From assembly GCF_001696615.3 (NCBI RefSeq), contig NZ_CP032279.1:2108001-2172000 (forward strand): DNA of 64,000 bases, given 5' to 3'. Position 1 is the stretch's first letter, and each line of letters starts with the position of its first letter. The notes under the pieces are model-generated. The model was not told the origin of the DNA and ran no database searches. It saw only the letters and a program-made list of their open reading frames with translations. Below are positions 18,952-27,895 of this stretch, piece by piece. The translations under genes were made by a program, and so were the position numbers. Source of the stretch: Acinetobacter sp. WCHAc010034 (GTDB lineage: Bacteria > Pseudomonadota > Gammaproteobacteria > Pseudomonadales > Moraxellaceae).

Positions 18952-19316
18952 TTGTATTTATAGGTAAATTTAAGAGAAAAAGCATATAAATTAAATTTTA
19001 AAAATAAAAATTTGATTTTTAATTAATTAAACTATTGAATTTTATTAAAAAATAATATATAAATGTTAATTATTGTATAGTTAACCGTTTTAATTGGAAC
19101 GGCAGCCCGTCATGATGAAAAACCCTCTGCCAAGAGGGTTTTTTATTGCCTGAATATTGGCTTTGCGCAGAAACCCGCATGCCGGCTGCCGCAGAAATAT
19201 AAAATCTAATAATCCGATTGTTTTTATAAAAAATCACAGTTTTACTAATTATGATGATTTGGGTATTCTGGCTTCAACAGATAAACAGCCGCATCAACCA
19301 GCGAGAGGAATATCCC
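18952..19316. other. Right end of the AT-rich island and ahpC upstream region
   Basis: No gene is seen. Composition changes from very AT-rich to the GC-richer core near 19080-19090, which I take as the approximate right boundary of the island. A second hairpin, AACCCTCT-GCCA-AGAGGGTT followed by T residues (19121-19145), is a terminator with no gene on its left, probably the leftover end of a transcript that the island separated from its gene. The ahpC promoter should lie at about 19200-19300. Confidence 0.55.
19121..19145 (+). terminator. Orphan terminator at the island's right flank
   Basis: An 8-bp stem, AACCCTCT / AGAGGGTT, with loop GCCA is followed by a T-run. No coding region ends just upstream within the island, so it probably belonged to a core transcript. 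Confidence 0.75.
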
Positions 19317-19880
19317 ATGAGCCTGATCAATACCGCCGTCAAACCGTTCAACGCCACAGCCTATAAAAATGGCCAATTCATTGAAGTATCTGAAAAAGAT
19401 ATGCTCGGAAAATGGTCAGTCGTGTTCTTTTATCCTGCAGACTTCACTTTTGTCTGCCCGACAGAATTGGGCGATTTAGCCGACCACTATGCTGAATTTC
19501 AAAGCATGGGCGCAGAAATCTATTCGGTTTCCACCGATACGCATTTCACCCACAAAGCCTGGCATGACGCTTCTGAAGAAATCGGCAAAATCCAGTATCC
19601 GATGCTGGGCGACCCGGCATGGACTTTGGCGAAAAACTTTGAAGTGCTGATTGAAGCTGAAGGCATGGCCGACCGCGGCACCTTTGTGATTGACCCGGAA
19701 GGCAAAATCCAGATTGTGGAAATCAATGCCGGCGGCATCGGCCGCGACGCTTCCGAGCTGCTGCGCAAGCTGAAAGCAGCGCAGTATGTGCATGCGCATC
19801 CGGGTGAAGTCTGCCCGGCAAAATGGAAAGAAGGCGATGCCACTTTAGCGCCGTCGATTGATCTGGTCGGCAAAATCTAA
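19317..19880 (+). CDS. ahpC: Alkyl hydroperoxide reductase subunit C (peroxiredoxin)
   Basis: This 187-aa typical 2-Cys peroxiredoxin reduces H2O2 and organic peroxides in the cytoplasm, with AhpF or a similar disulfide reductase as partner. The peroxidatic Cys47 lies in [13 protein letters not shown] and the resolving Cys166 in [10 protein letters not shown]; the length is that of enterobacterial AhpC. The ATG at 19317 is preceded by GAGAGGAA, so it is preferred over an in-frame extension starting at 19251. ahpF is not adjacent. A terminator follows 25 bp after the stop, so the gene is monocistronic. Confidence 0.97.
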   Translation: MSLINTAVKPFNATAYKNGQFIEVSEKDMLGKWSVVFFYPADFTFVCPTELGDLADHYAEFQSMGAEIYSVSTDTHFTHKAWHDASEEIGKIQYPMLGDPAWTLAKNFEVLIEAEGMADRGTFVIDPEGKIQIVEINAGGIGRDASELLRKLKAAQYVHAHPGEVCPAKWKEGDATLAPSIDLVGKI

Positions 19881-19904
19881 GCTGATTCAGCCGCAGCTGA
19901 AAAG

Positions 19905-19937
19905 AAAAATCCGGAACCGCTGTTCCGGATTTTTCTT
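19905..19937. terminator. Terminator between ahpC and the convergent LysR gene
   Basis: AAAAATCCGGAAC and GTTCCGGATTTTT form a stem around CGCT with A and T runs on both sides, so it can serve both convergent genes. Confidence 0.9.
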
Positions 19938-19940
19938 TAT

Positions 19941-20861
19941 TCAGGGCAAATAGCCGGCGCTTTGCGGCGCATGGCGCCGGATGCCTTCAACAAGGGATTC
20001 AATCAGCTTTTCCAGCACCAGGCGCTGCCCTTTGCGTGAGGCATAGACCAGCTGCACCGTGCCGATATTGGAGCACCATTCGGGCAGCAGGTGAATTAAG
20101 TGGCCGGACTGGAGATCCTTTTCCACCGTCAGATAGGGCAGGTCGGCAATGCCGAGTCCATCTAAAGCCGCGAAATAGGCGCCCATCAGGTCGCTGCTTT
20201 TAACCCGCGGCTGCAGCGGAATGCTGATTTCTTCCCGGTGCTTCAAGTTGTGCAGATGCCACTGCTGCTGCTTCTGCAGGCCCAGGGCAATGCTGGGAAA
20301 ATCCGCCAGCTCGGTGACATGCTCAAGGCTGCGGCCCTGCAGCAGCTCTGGGCTGGCGACCAGGCAGTGCGTGGTTTTAACCACATCGCGCACAATAATG
20401 CTGGAGTCCTCATTGGCTTGAAAGCTGGTGCGGATGGCCAGGTCAATATCGTCATGCAGCACATCGGCGCGCCGGCTGGACAGCTCCATTTCAATGCTGA
20501 CTTTCGGGTAGTCCTTTAAAAACCGGTGTAGCAGCGGCCGGATCTGGTGCTCCATCATCACCGGCGGGCAGCTGATTTTGATCAGGCCCTGCGGTTCAGC
20601 TTTCTGCTGCAGCAGCACATTCTGCGCATTGTCCGCCTGTTCAATGACTTTGCTGCATTCTGCAAAAAACTCCTGCCCCAAAGGGGTGACTTTAAAATGC
20701 CGCGTCGAGCGCTGAATCAGCGTGACATTGAACTGCTCTTCTAGGTCCAGAACCCGTCGGCTGAGCTTGGACTTGGTAATGCCTGAGGCTTCGCTGGCTG
20801 CGCTGAAGCCGCCGTGCTTTACCACCAGATAAAAATACAGATAGTCATCAAAAGAATGCAT
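19941..20861 (-). CDS. LysR-family transcription regulator
   Basis: This 306-aa protein has the N-terminal LysR winged helix (residues about 1-60, with GGFSAASEASGITKSKLSRR as the HTH) and the periplasmic-binding-type effector domain from about 90 onward. The start has YLYFYLVVKHGGFS, typical of the family. It is transcribed away from nothing obvious on its 5' side: the hydrolase at 21004-21633 lies upstream on the same strand, with a terminator between. By neighbourhood it could control that hydrolase or the pirin gene at 21925, as in other bacteria where such genes cluster. Its effector is unknown. Confidence 0.93.
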   Translation of the reverse strand: MHSFDDYLYFYLVVKHGGFSAASEASGITKSKLSRRVLDLEEQFNVTLIQRSTRHFKVTPLGQEFFAECSKVIEQADNAQNVLLQQKAEPQGLIKISCPPVMMEHQIRPLLHRFLKDYPKVSIEMELSSRRADVLHDDIDLAIRTSFQANEDSSIIVRDVVKTTHCLVASPELLQGRSLEHVTELADFPSIALGLQKQQQWHLHNLKHREEISIPLQPRVKSSDLMGAYFAALDGLGIADLPYLTVEKDLQSGHLIHLLPEWCSNIGTVQLVYASRKGQRLVLEKLIESLVEGIRRHAPQSAGYLP

Positions 20862-20960
20862 GAAGCCCCCGGCGGGTAATGCGGAATGTGCTTTTGATCA
20901 TAGCATTGGCGGGAAAATAACAGCACTGGAAAATTGGCAGCTACTCAGCCTGACTCAATG

Positions 20961-20986
20961 AAAAACCGGCGTTGAGGCCGGTTTTC
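20961..20986 (-). terminator. Terminator of the isochorismatase-family gene
   Basis: AAAACCGGC-GTTGA-GGCCGGTTTT is a near-perfect stem just downstream of the minus-strand hydrolase, and T residues follow it on that strand. Confidence 0.8.
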
Positions 20987-21003
20987 TGCGGTTTGCTATT
21001 CAG

Positions 21004-21633
21004 TTATTTCTGGCCGGCGCTATGCTGCGCATAGCTGTTGATCAGGTTGCGGTAGTCAGGAATATGGCTGCTGAACAGCGCGCCCAGGCCTTCAATATCA
21101 TTGCGCCAGTCGCGGTGCAGTTCACAGGCGGCGCCGAACCATGACATCAGTTGCGCGCCGGCGCTGCTCATGCGGTCCCATGCGGCGTCGCGGGTCAGGT
21201 GGTTGAATGTGCCGGAAGCGTCGGTAATGACAAACACATCAAAGTCTTCCTCCAGGGCGGACAGCGCAGGGAAAGCCACGCAGACTTCAGTCACCACGCC
21301 GGCAATGATCAGCTGCTTTTTGCCTGTGGCCTTGACCGCCTGCACAAAGTCGGCATTGTCCCATGCATTGATCTGGCCCGGGCGCGCAATATACGGCGCA
21401 TCCGGGAACATTTCCTTCAGTTCCGGCACCAGCGGGCCGTTCGGGCCCTGTTCAAAACTGGTGGTTAAAATAGTCGGCAGGTTGAAGTATTTGGCGGCTG
21501 CAGCCAGCGCCAGCACATTGTTCTTGAATTTATCCGGGTCAATATCGCGGACCAGTGAAAGCAGGCCGGTTTGATGGTCAACCAGCAGAACCGCTGCATT
21601 GTCTTTATCTAAGCGCACATAAGGCTTGCCCAT
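21004..21633 (-). CDS. Isochorismatase-superfamily hydrolase (YcaC-like)
   Basis: This 209-aa cysteine hydrolase of the YcaC type has the Asp of its catalytic triad in AVLLVDHQTGLLS and the nucleophile Cys in AGVVTEVCVAFPAL. The length matches YcaC (about 208 aa). The ATG at 21633 is preceded by AAGGAAT; a 29-residue upstream extension in frame lacks homology and is rejected. The substrate of this family is not established. It is divergent from pirin across about 290 bp, and the LysR gene follows on the same strand. Confidence 0.9.
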   Translation of the reverse strand: MGKPYVRLDKDNAAVLLVDHQTGLLSLVRDIDPDKFKNNVLALAAAAKYFNLPTILTTSFEQGPNGPLVPELKEMFPDAPYIARPGQINAWDNADFVQAVKATGKKQLIIAGVVTEVCVAFPALSALEEDFDVFVITDASGTFNHLTRDAAWDRMSSAGAQLMSWFGAACELHRDWRNDIEGLGALFSSHIPDYRNLINSYAQHSAGQK

Positions 21634-21924
21634 AATCTTATTCCTTTTAGCAGGTTGAAAAACTGTCCGGCCGGATGTCCGCGCCGGTCTGCAATTCATG
21701 CTAAACAGCTTGCCGGGCAAAATTAAGCCGCTAAATTGAGATAAATAATCTTAAAAATAAGACAGTCCTTAAATATTCAGATTTTTCTGCATCTTAAGAA
21801 AAATCCAAAAAGTGCGCAGTGATTGTCCTATTGCTGGGATGCAGTATGCCGGGGGCCGGCTTGGTTCAGCCCTTTAAAAAACTTAAGATGAGCGCATGTT
21901 AAGTCCTAGAGATAGGAGTTTGAG

Positions 21925-22806
21925 ATGAAAAAAATCATTGGCGTTTACCGCAATCAGAACATGCACTGGGTCGGCGACGGCTTTCCGGTCAAAAACCTGT
22001 TTTCCTATGACCGCCTGGGCCAAGCCATCAGCCCATTCCTGCTGCTGGACTATGCTGCCCCGTATCCTTTTGCGCCGACCGCGCAGCAGCACGGCGTCGG
22101 CTCGCATCCGCACCGCGGCTTTGAAACCGTGACCATTGCCTATCAGGGCGCGGTTACGCACAAAGACTCCGCCGGCGGCGGCGGCACCATTCAGGCGGGC
22201 GATGTGCAGTGGATGACTGCGGGCGCCGGCCTGGTGCACGAAGAGTTCCACTCCGCCGAGTTTGCCCAGTCCGGCGGCCTTTTTGAAATGGCGCAGCTGT
22301 GGGTGAATCTGCCGGCCAAGGACAAAATGACCGCGCCAAAATATCAGGCCATCGCCGCGCAGGATATTCCGGCCGTGCAGTTTGAGAATGATGCCGGCCA
22401 GATGCGGATCATCGCCGGGGAATATGCAGGGCGCCACGGCCCGGCCAGCACCTTCAGCCCGGTCAATGTCTGGGATGGCGTCCTGAAAGCCGGCCATGCC
22501 GAATTGATTCATGTGCCTGCGGACCACACGGTTCTGGTGACTGTGCTGGAAGGCGAAATGCTGCTGAACGGCGCGCAGCGGGTGCTGGACAGCTCGATTG
22601 TGATGTTCGCCAAAGACGGCGAGGCGGCCATTCAGCTGCAGGCGGTGCGCGACGCCAAGTTTCTGGTGCTGACCGGCAAGGCGCTGGATGAGCCGATTCA
22701 GGGCTATGGCCCCTTTGTAATGAACAGCAAAGCCGAAATTGCGCAGGCGGTCAGCGATTTCAACAGCGGCAAATTCGGTGAAATTCCGGTGCAGGCCGGG
22801 TCCTGA
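21925..22806 (+). CDS. Pirin-family bicupin protein
   Basis: This 293-aa pirin has two cupin domains. The metal ligands of the N-terminal cupin are visible: His61 and His63 in GVGSHPHRGFETVT, and His105 and Glu107 in GAGLVHEEFHS. The GC-rich glycine stretch DSAGGGGTIQAGDVQWMTAG is characteristic. Bacterial pirins of this group can act as quercetinases or modulate metabolic enzymes; which applies here is unknown. AGGAG precedes the ATG. It is monocistronic, with a terminator 30 bp downstream. Confidence 0.93.
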   Translation: MKKIIGVYRNQNMHWVGDGFPVKNLFSYDRLGQAISPFLLLDYAAPYPFAPTAQQHGVGSHPHRGFETVTIAYQGAVTHKDSAGGGGTIQAGDVQWMTAGAGLVHEEFHSAEFAQSGGLFEMAQLWVNLPAKDKMTAPKYQAIAAQDIPAVQFENDAGQMRIIAGEYAGRHGPASTFSPVNVWDGVLKAGHAELIHVPADHTVLVTVLEGEMLLNGAQRVLDSSIVMFAKDGEAAIQLQAVRDAKFLVLTGKALDEPIQGYGPFVMNSKAEIAQAVSDFNSGKFGEIPVQAGS

Positions 22807-22835
22807 GCTGAGCAGAACCGCCACTGCGGAGAGAA

Positions 22836-22866
22836 AAAAGCCCCTGAAGCAATTCAGGGGCTTTTC
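22836..22866 (+). terminator. Terminator after pirin
   Basis: AAAGCCCCTGAA-GCAA-TTCAGGGGCTTT is a perfect stem flanked by A and T runs. Confidence 0.92.
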
Positions 22867-23238
22867 CTTTTGCGCTGTACATCTTCTTGTTTTTGCTGCC
22901 CCGATGCGCCTGCCGGCGCCGCGGTTCAGTGATGCGGTTATCGTTTTTATGTGGCGCGCATATTAGCGCCAATTTTTCCATAAGTAAACCATTTGTTAAA
23001 AAATCGGTTAATTTAGTTAAATTGTTTTTAAAGGGTTTTTATTTTTATTTGGCTTTAATATGTATATTAAATGCAATTTTAAATCTAGGGAGACCCATGC
23101 GCCGCAGCCTGCGCGCCCGCGGTTTTATGCGGTTTTGCAGCCCGCACTGAAAAACCTGCAATCTGGTAGTTTTTAATAGCCTGTTTTCGGTTTGCATAGG
23201 TCATAATTTTATCAAACTTTTATAAACGGAATAGAAGA
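22867..23238 (+). other. Upstream region of the FAD oxidoreductase with a possible 17-codon leader ORF
   Basis: There is no full-length gene. The middle part (about 22980-23090) is AT-rich and promoter-like. At 23097-23150 a 17-codon ORF, MRRSLRARGFMRFCSPH, follows AGGGAG with good spacing; it is Arg-rich and ends 88 bp before the oxidoreductase start. Whether it is translated is unknown. Confidence 0.35.
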
Positions 23239-24537
23239 TTGGATATTGCAGTCATCGGCAGCGGCATGGCTGGGCTTGCTGCCGCAAGAATTCTGAAAGA
23301 CGCAGGGCATAACATTACCATTTTTGAGGCTTTGCCTGGACGCGGCATGGACAGTCACAGCACCGAATTTGAAGGCGGCCTGATTGACGCGCCGCTGCGC
23401 GTAATGAATCCGCATCTTTGGAACAATACCCTGAGCCTGGCGGCCTATTTAGGCATTAAAACCTTTCCAGTCCGCACCTATATGGCCTGCAGCTGGCTGT
23501 TTGAAGACCGGACCGAAACCTGGCTGACCACCACGCGCAGCCGGATCGGCAATTTTCCGATCATCAATAACCGCAAAGGCATACAGCAGTATGGCTGGCG
23601 CCTGGTGAAAGGCATGCTGCAGCTGAAAACCGCAATTGCCAAATTTTTCAAATCGCAGAATCAGGACATTACCCTGGCGGAATTCATCAACCGCAATGAG
23701 ATTGAAGAAGTGTTCTGGCATGGCGCGGTGATGCCGGTGCTGTATACCATTTGCACCTGCAACCCGAAAACCATCGGCGAATGGCCGGCCAAGCCGCTGC
23801 TGGTGTTCCTGCGCCAGCTCACCGACGGCGATGCACTGCTGCGCCTGCAGGGCGGCACGCCGGCGCTGGTCAATAAGCTGATTGAAGGCATTCCGATCAA
23901 CAGCGGCTCGGCGATCACTTCGGTCAAAGAGCAGGGCGATAAGGTGCTGGTTGCCAACAATGCAGGCCAAATGCTGGAGTTTGACCGCGTGGTTGTGGCC
24001 ACGCCGACCTCTAAAATTGAAGAATTTCTGGATGCTGAACAGTTTGCCGATGACATTGCGCTGCTGAAGAAATTCAAGTTTGAGCAGGGCGATCTGGTGA
24101 TTCATACCGATCAGAGCGTGATGCCGCCGAAGCGCAAAGACTGGGCGGTGCTCAGCTATATGATGGACCGCAAATTCACCCGCCAGCAGTTTACTGTTTG
24201 GCTGAACGCGGTAGAGCCGAGCCTGGTCGGCAAGGCGCCGGTGTTCCAGACCTGGCGACCGGTGACTCCGATTGACCCGAAAAAAGTCATTTCGACTGTC
24301 ACCCTGACCCGCGCGGTGGTGGATTCGGATACCGTGGCTTTAAATGCCGAGCTGCAGCAGCGCCATAAAGCGCCGAACCGCAAGGTGTTTTTCTGCGGTT
24401 CGTGGTCATGCGGCGGCCTGCCGATTTTAGAATCTGCGGTGACTTCCGCCATGCATATTGCGGAAATCTTCGGCGCGCCATTGCCGTTTGTGGGCTTAAA
24501 GCCCGAGGTTGAAGTGGCGCCGCAGCTCGGCTATTGA
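23239..24537 (+). CDS. FAD-dependent amine-oxidase-type oxidoreductase
   Basis: This 432-aa flavoprotein has the dinucleotide-binding Rossmann motif at its very N-terminus (IAVIGSGMAGLAAARIL, GxGxxG at residues 7-12, acidic end at FEALPG). The C-terminal FAD-contact motif is FFCGSWSCGGLPILESAVTSA. The start is TTG at 23239; GGAATAGAAGA supplies a plausible ribosome-binding site, and no earlier start fits the family. The gene is followed after 3 bp by a methyltransferase gene, so the two form an operon. Similar pairs act on lipids or other small molecules, but the substrate cannot be read from the sequence. Confidence 0.9.
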   Translation: MDIAVIGSGMAGLAAARILKDAGHNITIFEALPGRGMDSHSTEFEGGLIDAPLRVMNPHLWNNTLSLAAYLGIKTFPVRTYMACSWLFEDRTETWLTTTRSRIGNFPIINNRKGIQQYGWRLVKGMLQLKTAIAKFFKSQNQDITLAEFINRNEIEEVFWHGAVMPVLYTICTCNPKTIGEWPAKPLLVFLRQLTDGDALLRLQGGTPALVNKLIEGIPINSGSAITSVKEQGDKVLVANNAGQMLEFDRVVVATPTSKIEEFLDAEQFADDIALLKKFKFEQGDLVIHTDQSVMPPKRKDWAVLSYMMDRKFTRQQFTVWLNAVEPSLVGKAPVFQTWRPVTPIDPKKVISTVTLTRAVVDSDTVALNAELQQRHKAPNRKVFFCGSWSCGGLPILESAVTSAMHIAEIFGAPLPFVGLKPEVEVAPQLGY

Positions 24538-24540
24538 TGG

Positions 24541-25368
24541 ATGAAATGGCTGCAGGCCTTGCGCGGGCATCTGCCCGCCCATAAATATGCCATTAATGCC
24601 AAGCTGCTGGGCGATGATGCCGAACTGGCCTGGAGCAATCTGGGCTATTGGCAGGCCGATGCGCCATCGTATCCGGCAGCCTGCCGGGCGCTGGCCGACC
24701 ATCTGGCGCAAGCCGTTGGCCTGAACTCAAATGACCGCCTGCTGGATCTGGGCTGCGGCCAGGGCGCCAGCCTGCTGCATTGGCAGGCGCAGTATCAGGT
24801 ATGGCAGCTCAGCGCAGTGGAGCTGCAGCCGGCCTGCATTGCCAAAATCCAGCGCTGCGCGGCGCTGCAGGCCGACGTGCGCTGCGGCTCTTTTTTGGAT
24901 TTAAAGCGGATTTTCCCGCAGCCGGCATTTGACGCCGTGCTGTGCATTGACGCTGCCTATCACTGCAGCCTGAACGCCTTCCTGCCGTCCGTGCATCCGG
25001 TTTTGGCCGCCAATGGCCGCCTCGGCTTTCATTATTTAATGCTGTCGGAAAAATACCTGCATTTAAATGCGCTGCAGAGGCTCAGGTATCAGGCCCTGCT
25101 TAAAGCAGCTGATGTCAGCCTGCAGGATTTGCTGCTGCCATCCGCGCTGCATCAATGCCTGGAAAAATTTAAATTCACGGATATTCAGATTCAGGATATC
25201 AGCGCGCAGGTCTTTGCCGGCTTCGACGCTTATGAGGCTGGGCATTTACAGTCAAATGCTGCGGGCGTGGATCGGTTTAAAATTCAAGCCACGGCCAAGC
25301 TCTGCCGCATCTTGTATGAGGAAGGCATCGTCCGCTATGTGCAGATTGCTGCGCGGAAGGCCGGATAG
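24541..25368 (+). CDS. SAM-dependent methyltransferase
   Basis: This 275-aa class I methyltransferase has motif I, LLDLGCGQGASLLHW (about residues 66-80), with VLCIDAAYHC as motif IV. It overlaps the sphere of the upstream FAD oxidoreductase (3-bp gap) and is probably made from the same mRNA. The fold resembles small-molecule or fatty-acid-type methyltransferases (the UbiE / cyclopropane-synthase neighbourhood). The substrate is unknown. Confidence 0.85.
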   Translation: MKWLQALRGHLPAHKYAINAKLLGDDAELAWSNLGYWQADAPSYPAACRALADHLAQAVGLNSNDRLLDLGCGQGASLLHWQAQYQVWQLSAVELQPACIAKIQRCAALQADVRCGSFLDLKRIFPQPAFDAVLCIDAAYHCSLNAFLPSVHPVLAANGRLGFHYLMLSEKYLHLNALQRLRYQALLKAADVSLQDLLLPSALHQCLEKFKFTDIQIQDISAQVFAGFDAYEAGHLQSNAAGVDRFKIQATAKLCRILYEEGIVRYVQIAARKAG

Positions 25369-25424
25369 GCCAAAATGCAAGGCCCGGAAACATCAAAGCC
25401 CCGCGGTAAGGCGAGGCTAAGAAA

Positions 25425-25500
<76 letters not shown>

Positions 25501-25636
25501 ATTGTGCAGTGAATTGTACAGAATTTCTGTTCAGGCGCAAGCCAAAAAATGAGCGGTTGAATCTGCGGCGCAAAGCGATGCGGGCGCAGCCGGCGGCGCG
25601 CTGGCTGTGCCCTTGAAAGGTTTAAGAAAACAGCGC

Positions 25637-25864
25637 TTATTTGCTGCGCAATATGCGGTCCAGATCCTGAGCGCATTCTTCCAGCGTAAATGCGGTGTCC
25701 AGCTGCAGCTGCGGCTTCAGCTCATTGGCCAGCACCCTCCATTCCTCTATCAGTTTAAGGGCTTTTTGAATTTTGTGCTTATTGATGTCCTTGGCAATGG
25801 TGGGCGTGTAGCCGCCGCGTTTCGCATTCTTGATCTGTTTGACATAGTTTTGGCTGTTATTCAT
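25637..25864 (-). CDS. Small conserved-type hypothetical protein
   Basis: This 75-aa soluble, mainly helical protein (KHKIQKALKLIEEWRVLANEL in the middle, ending LEECAQDLDRILRSK) has a clear GGGAG ribosome-binding site before its ATG. There are no signal peptide, membrane segment or known motif. It stands alone between tRNA-Thr and an AT-rich segment. Function unknown. Confidence 0.65.
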   Translation of the reverse strand: MNNSQNYVKQIKNAKRGGYTPTIAKDINKHKIQKALKLIEEWRVLANELKPQLQLDTAFTLEECAQDLDRILRSK

Positions 25865-26694
25865 GTTCGCTCCCGAATAGCAGTTTTTTATGCTGAATGG
25901 ACTGTGACGCTTTTAATTTACCGGTGGATCAAGTGGAATATGGGTTTAAAGATTGAACGCTGAGTTTTCCTGCTGTGCAATGCCCTGAAAAAATTGCATT
26001 AATCCATTTTTAGCACAGCCTTAAGCAATTGTCTTTATGCTGCAAATTTTCAAATTGTAATAAAAAGTGTCTGCCCTGCATGCGCGGGGCTAGGCAGGAA
26101 TGAAGCCTTGAACTGGCGTTCAGCAGGTTGTTTCAGCTGAGGTTTTTCTGAATTTTTCCTTCAGGGGAAGCGGCAGCCGCTGCGCGGGCAGGGCTTCGGG
26201 GCGCGCAGAATTTGACATAAAGCTGCAGCGTGGGAAGTTGCGGGCTGTGTTTGGTGCGGGAGACGGTTTGGCGTGTTGCGCTGATTGAGTGGCGGGATGG
26301 TGTGCTGCTCAATTAGGCTTCTGGAGCTGTTGCTTTAGGTTGTAGAGCTTTAGACTCTGGTTGAGAGGGAGTTTGTGATAGGTTTGCTATTCACCAAGCA
26401 TTAGCCGTGTGAAATTTTATGAAATGATTAACGTTGATTCAAAGTAGTATGATTTTTTTTCCAAAACCTGTACGTTTGAGTGAATCGCGTATTGGTCGGG
26501 TCGATTGGGCAGTACATTAGTGGATTGAGAGTAAGTTGAAAAGTCGAGCATAAGTTGGGAGAAAAAGTTCCCTTATTATTTTCTATATAATAATAAAATA
26601 AGTTTTGAATTGTGAGAATATTTCTGATTTCATTAGATTTTTATTTTAAATTGAATTTCAAGAATTATTAAATTAATTTGTTTAAGGGGACTTT
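25865..26694. other. Non-coding stretch with a change from core to AT-rich composition
   Basis: I see no supported gene, RNA or repeat. The first half has core composition with small hairpins. From about 26340 the DNA becomes AT-rich, and from 26560 it clearly resembles the upstream region of the HNH gene, with AAGGGGA just before that gene's GTG. It may include degraded remains of transferred DNA. Confidence 0.45.
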
Positions 26695-27516
26695 GTGTTA
26701 TTGAAAAATAAAGATGTATCTTTACCGTCACAAGGGGTATGGAGTAGGGAACAGACGGTATTAGCATTATTCTGGTATTATCAACTGCCATTTGGGCGTT
26801 TGCATGCTAAAAATCCATTAATTATTAAATGGTCAGAAATAATTAATCGAAATGCTAATGCAGTTGTCATGAAATTAATGAATTTTGCAAGTCTTGACCC
26901 TGTAATAATTGCAAGTGGTCGTAAAGGTATGGGAAACACTTCAGCTTTAGATAGAGAAATATGGGAGTTCTATAACAATAAACTGGAGTTATTAACTAAT
27001 GATGCAGAAATTATTTTAAAACAGATAGTGGGAACAGATGGGGAGGCATTTGATAGCTTATTACCTCAATTAGAAATGGCAGAGACTAATAAAAATTATT
27101 ATGGCGCAGAGCGTACAGTCACAATCAGCCAACGTATCCGTCAAAATTTTTTCAGATCAACCATACTCAGTAATTTTGATGAGCGATGTTGTATTAGTGG
27201 GCTGGCTGAGCCACGTTTATTAGTTGCAAGTCATATTGTCAGTTGGGTTCAAGCACCTGATAAACGTTTGAGCCCTCATAACGGTCTTTGTCTTTCGGCA
27301 CTCTATGATCGTGCTTTTGATAGACATTTGTTGACATTAAATACTCAATTAGAGGTAATGCTTTCTCCAAAGCTTAGGAAAATTAGCGAGACTACACGAT
27401 TTAGTATTGGGCTATTAGAAATAGAGGGACAACCTATTACTTCGCCGATTAGATTTGGAATAGATATGGGGCTGTTAAAACAACATCGTGATCACTTTGT
27501 GAAATTGCAGAAATAA
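26695..27516 (+). CDS. HNH endonuclease domain protein
   Basis: This 273-aa protein has a C-terminal HNH nuclease of the putative-restriction-endonuclease type: DERCCISGLAEPRLLVASHI, then SPHNGLCLSALYDRAFD (about residues 167-218), containing the Cys, His, Asn and His ligands. The N-terminal 150 residues are helical (WSREQTVLALFWYYQLPFG) and may recognise DNA. The GTG start at 26695 follows AAGGGGA. The gene is markedly AT-rich compared with its neighbours and sits between two tRNA genes, which suggests horizontal transfer. No methyltransferase accompanies it, so a role as a solitary defence or modification-dependent nuclease is only inference. Confidence 0.85.
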   Translation: MLLKNKDVSLPSQGVWSREQTVLALFWYYQLPFGRLHAKNPLIIKWSEIINRNANAVVMKLMNFASLDPVIIASGRKGMGNTSALDREIWEFYNNKLELLTNDAEIILKQIVGTDGEAFDSLLPQLEMAETNKNYYGAERTVTISQRIRQNFFRSTILSNFDERCCISGLAEPRLLVASHIVSWVQAPDKRLSPHNGLCLSALYDRAFDRHLLTLNTQLEVMLSPKLRKISETTRFSIGLLEIEGQPITSPIRFGIDMGLLKQHRDHFVKLQK

Positions 27517-27619
27517 TTAAATTTTGCCAGGCATAAATTTATGTAGTACTAGCACCCAGTTATACCCTCAGCTGGAACAGTATTTCAACAGATGCTGCCG
27601 GCTAGCATCAGGCAACAAA

Positions 27620-27650
27620 AAAGGCTTAAACCATTCTAGTTTAAGCCTTT
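27620..27650 (-). terminator. Terminator after tRNA-Ser
   Basis: AAAGGCTTAAAC-CATTCTA-GTTTAAGCCTTT is a perfect 12-bp stem. On the minus strand it ends in a T-run downstream of the tRNA. Confidence 0.85.
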
Positions 27651-27683
27651 CAGGATTCCATGAATCATCATGAGAATAGAATA

Positions 27684-27773
27684 TGGCGGTGAGAGAGGGA
27701 TTCGAACCCTCGATACGCGCAAACGTATACACACTTTCCAGGCGTGCTCCTTCAGCCACTCGGACACCTCACC
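27684..27773 (-). tRNA. tRNA-Ser (GGA)
   Basis: This 90-nt minus-strand tRNA has the long variable arm of class II tRNAs, the anticodon GGA in CCTGGAAAG, the GGTTCGAATCC T-arm and encoded CCA. Confidence 0.96.
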
Positions 27774-27895
27774 GTATAGGCCGAAGATCATACCCAAAAA
27801 AAGCCCGGCTGCCAAGCTGAAACAATTGATTTAGAGAAAAAATTTTGACGTGATGCTATGATTCGCAAAAATTCTGTCTAAATTGAAGCCAATAT

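Noticed and set aside
19157..19366. 69-codon frame overlapping the ahpC start
   Set aside because: It lies out of frame with ahpC and contains no recognisable sequence; ahpC has the Shine-Dalgarno site.
21883..22824. 313-codon minus-strand frame
   Set aside because: It is the antisense of pirin; the pirin frame has clear metal ligands and a ribosome-binding site.
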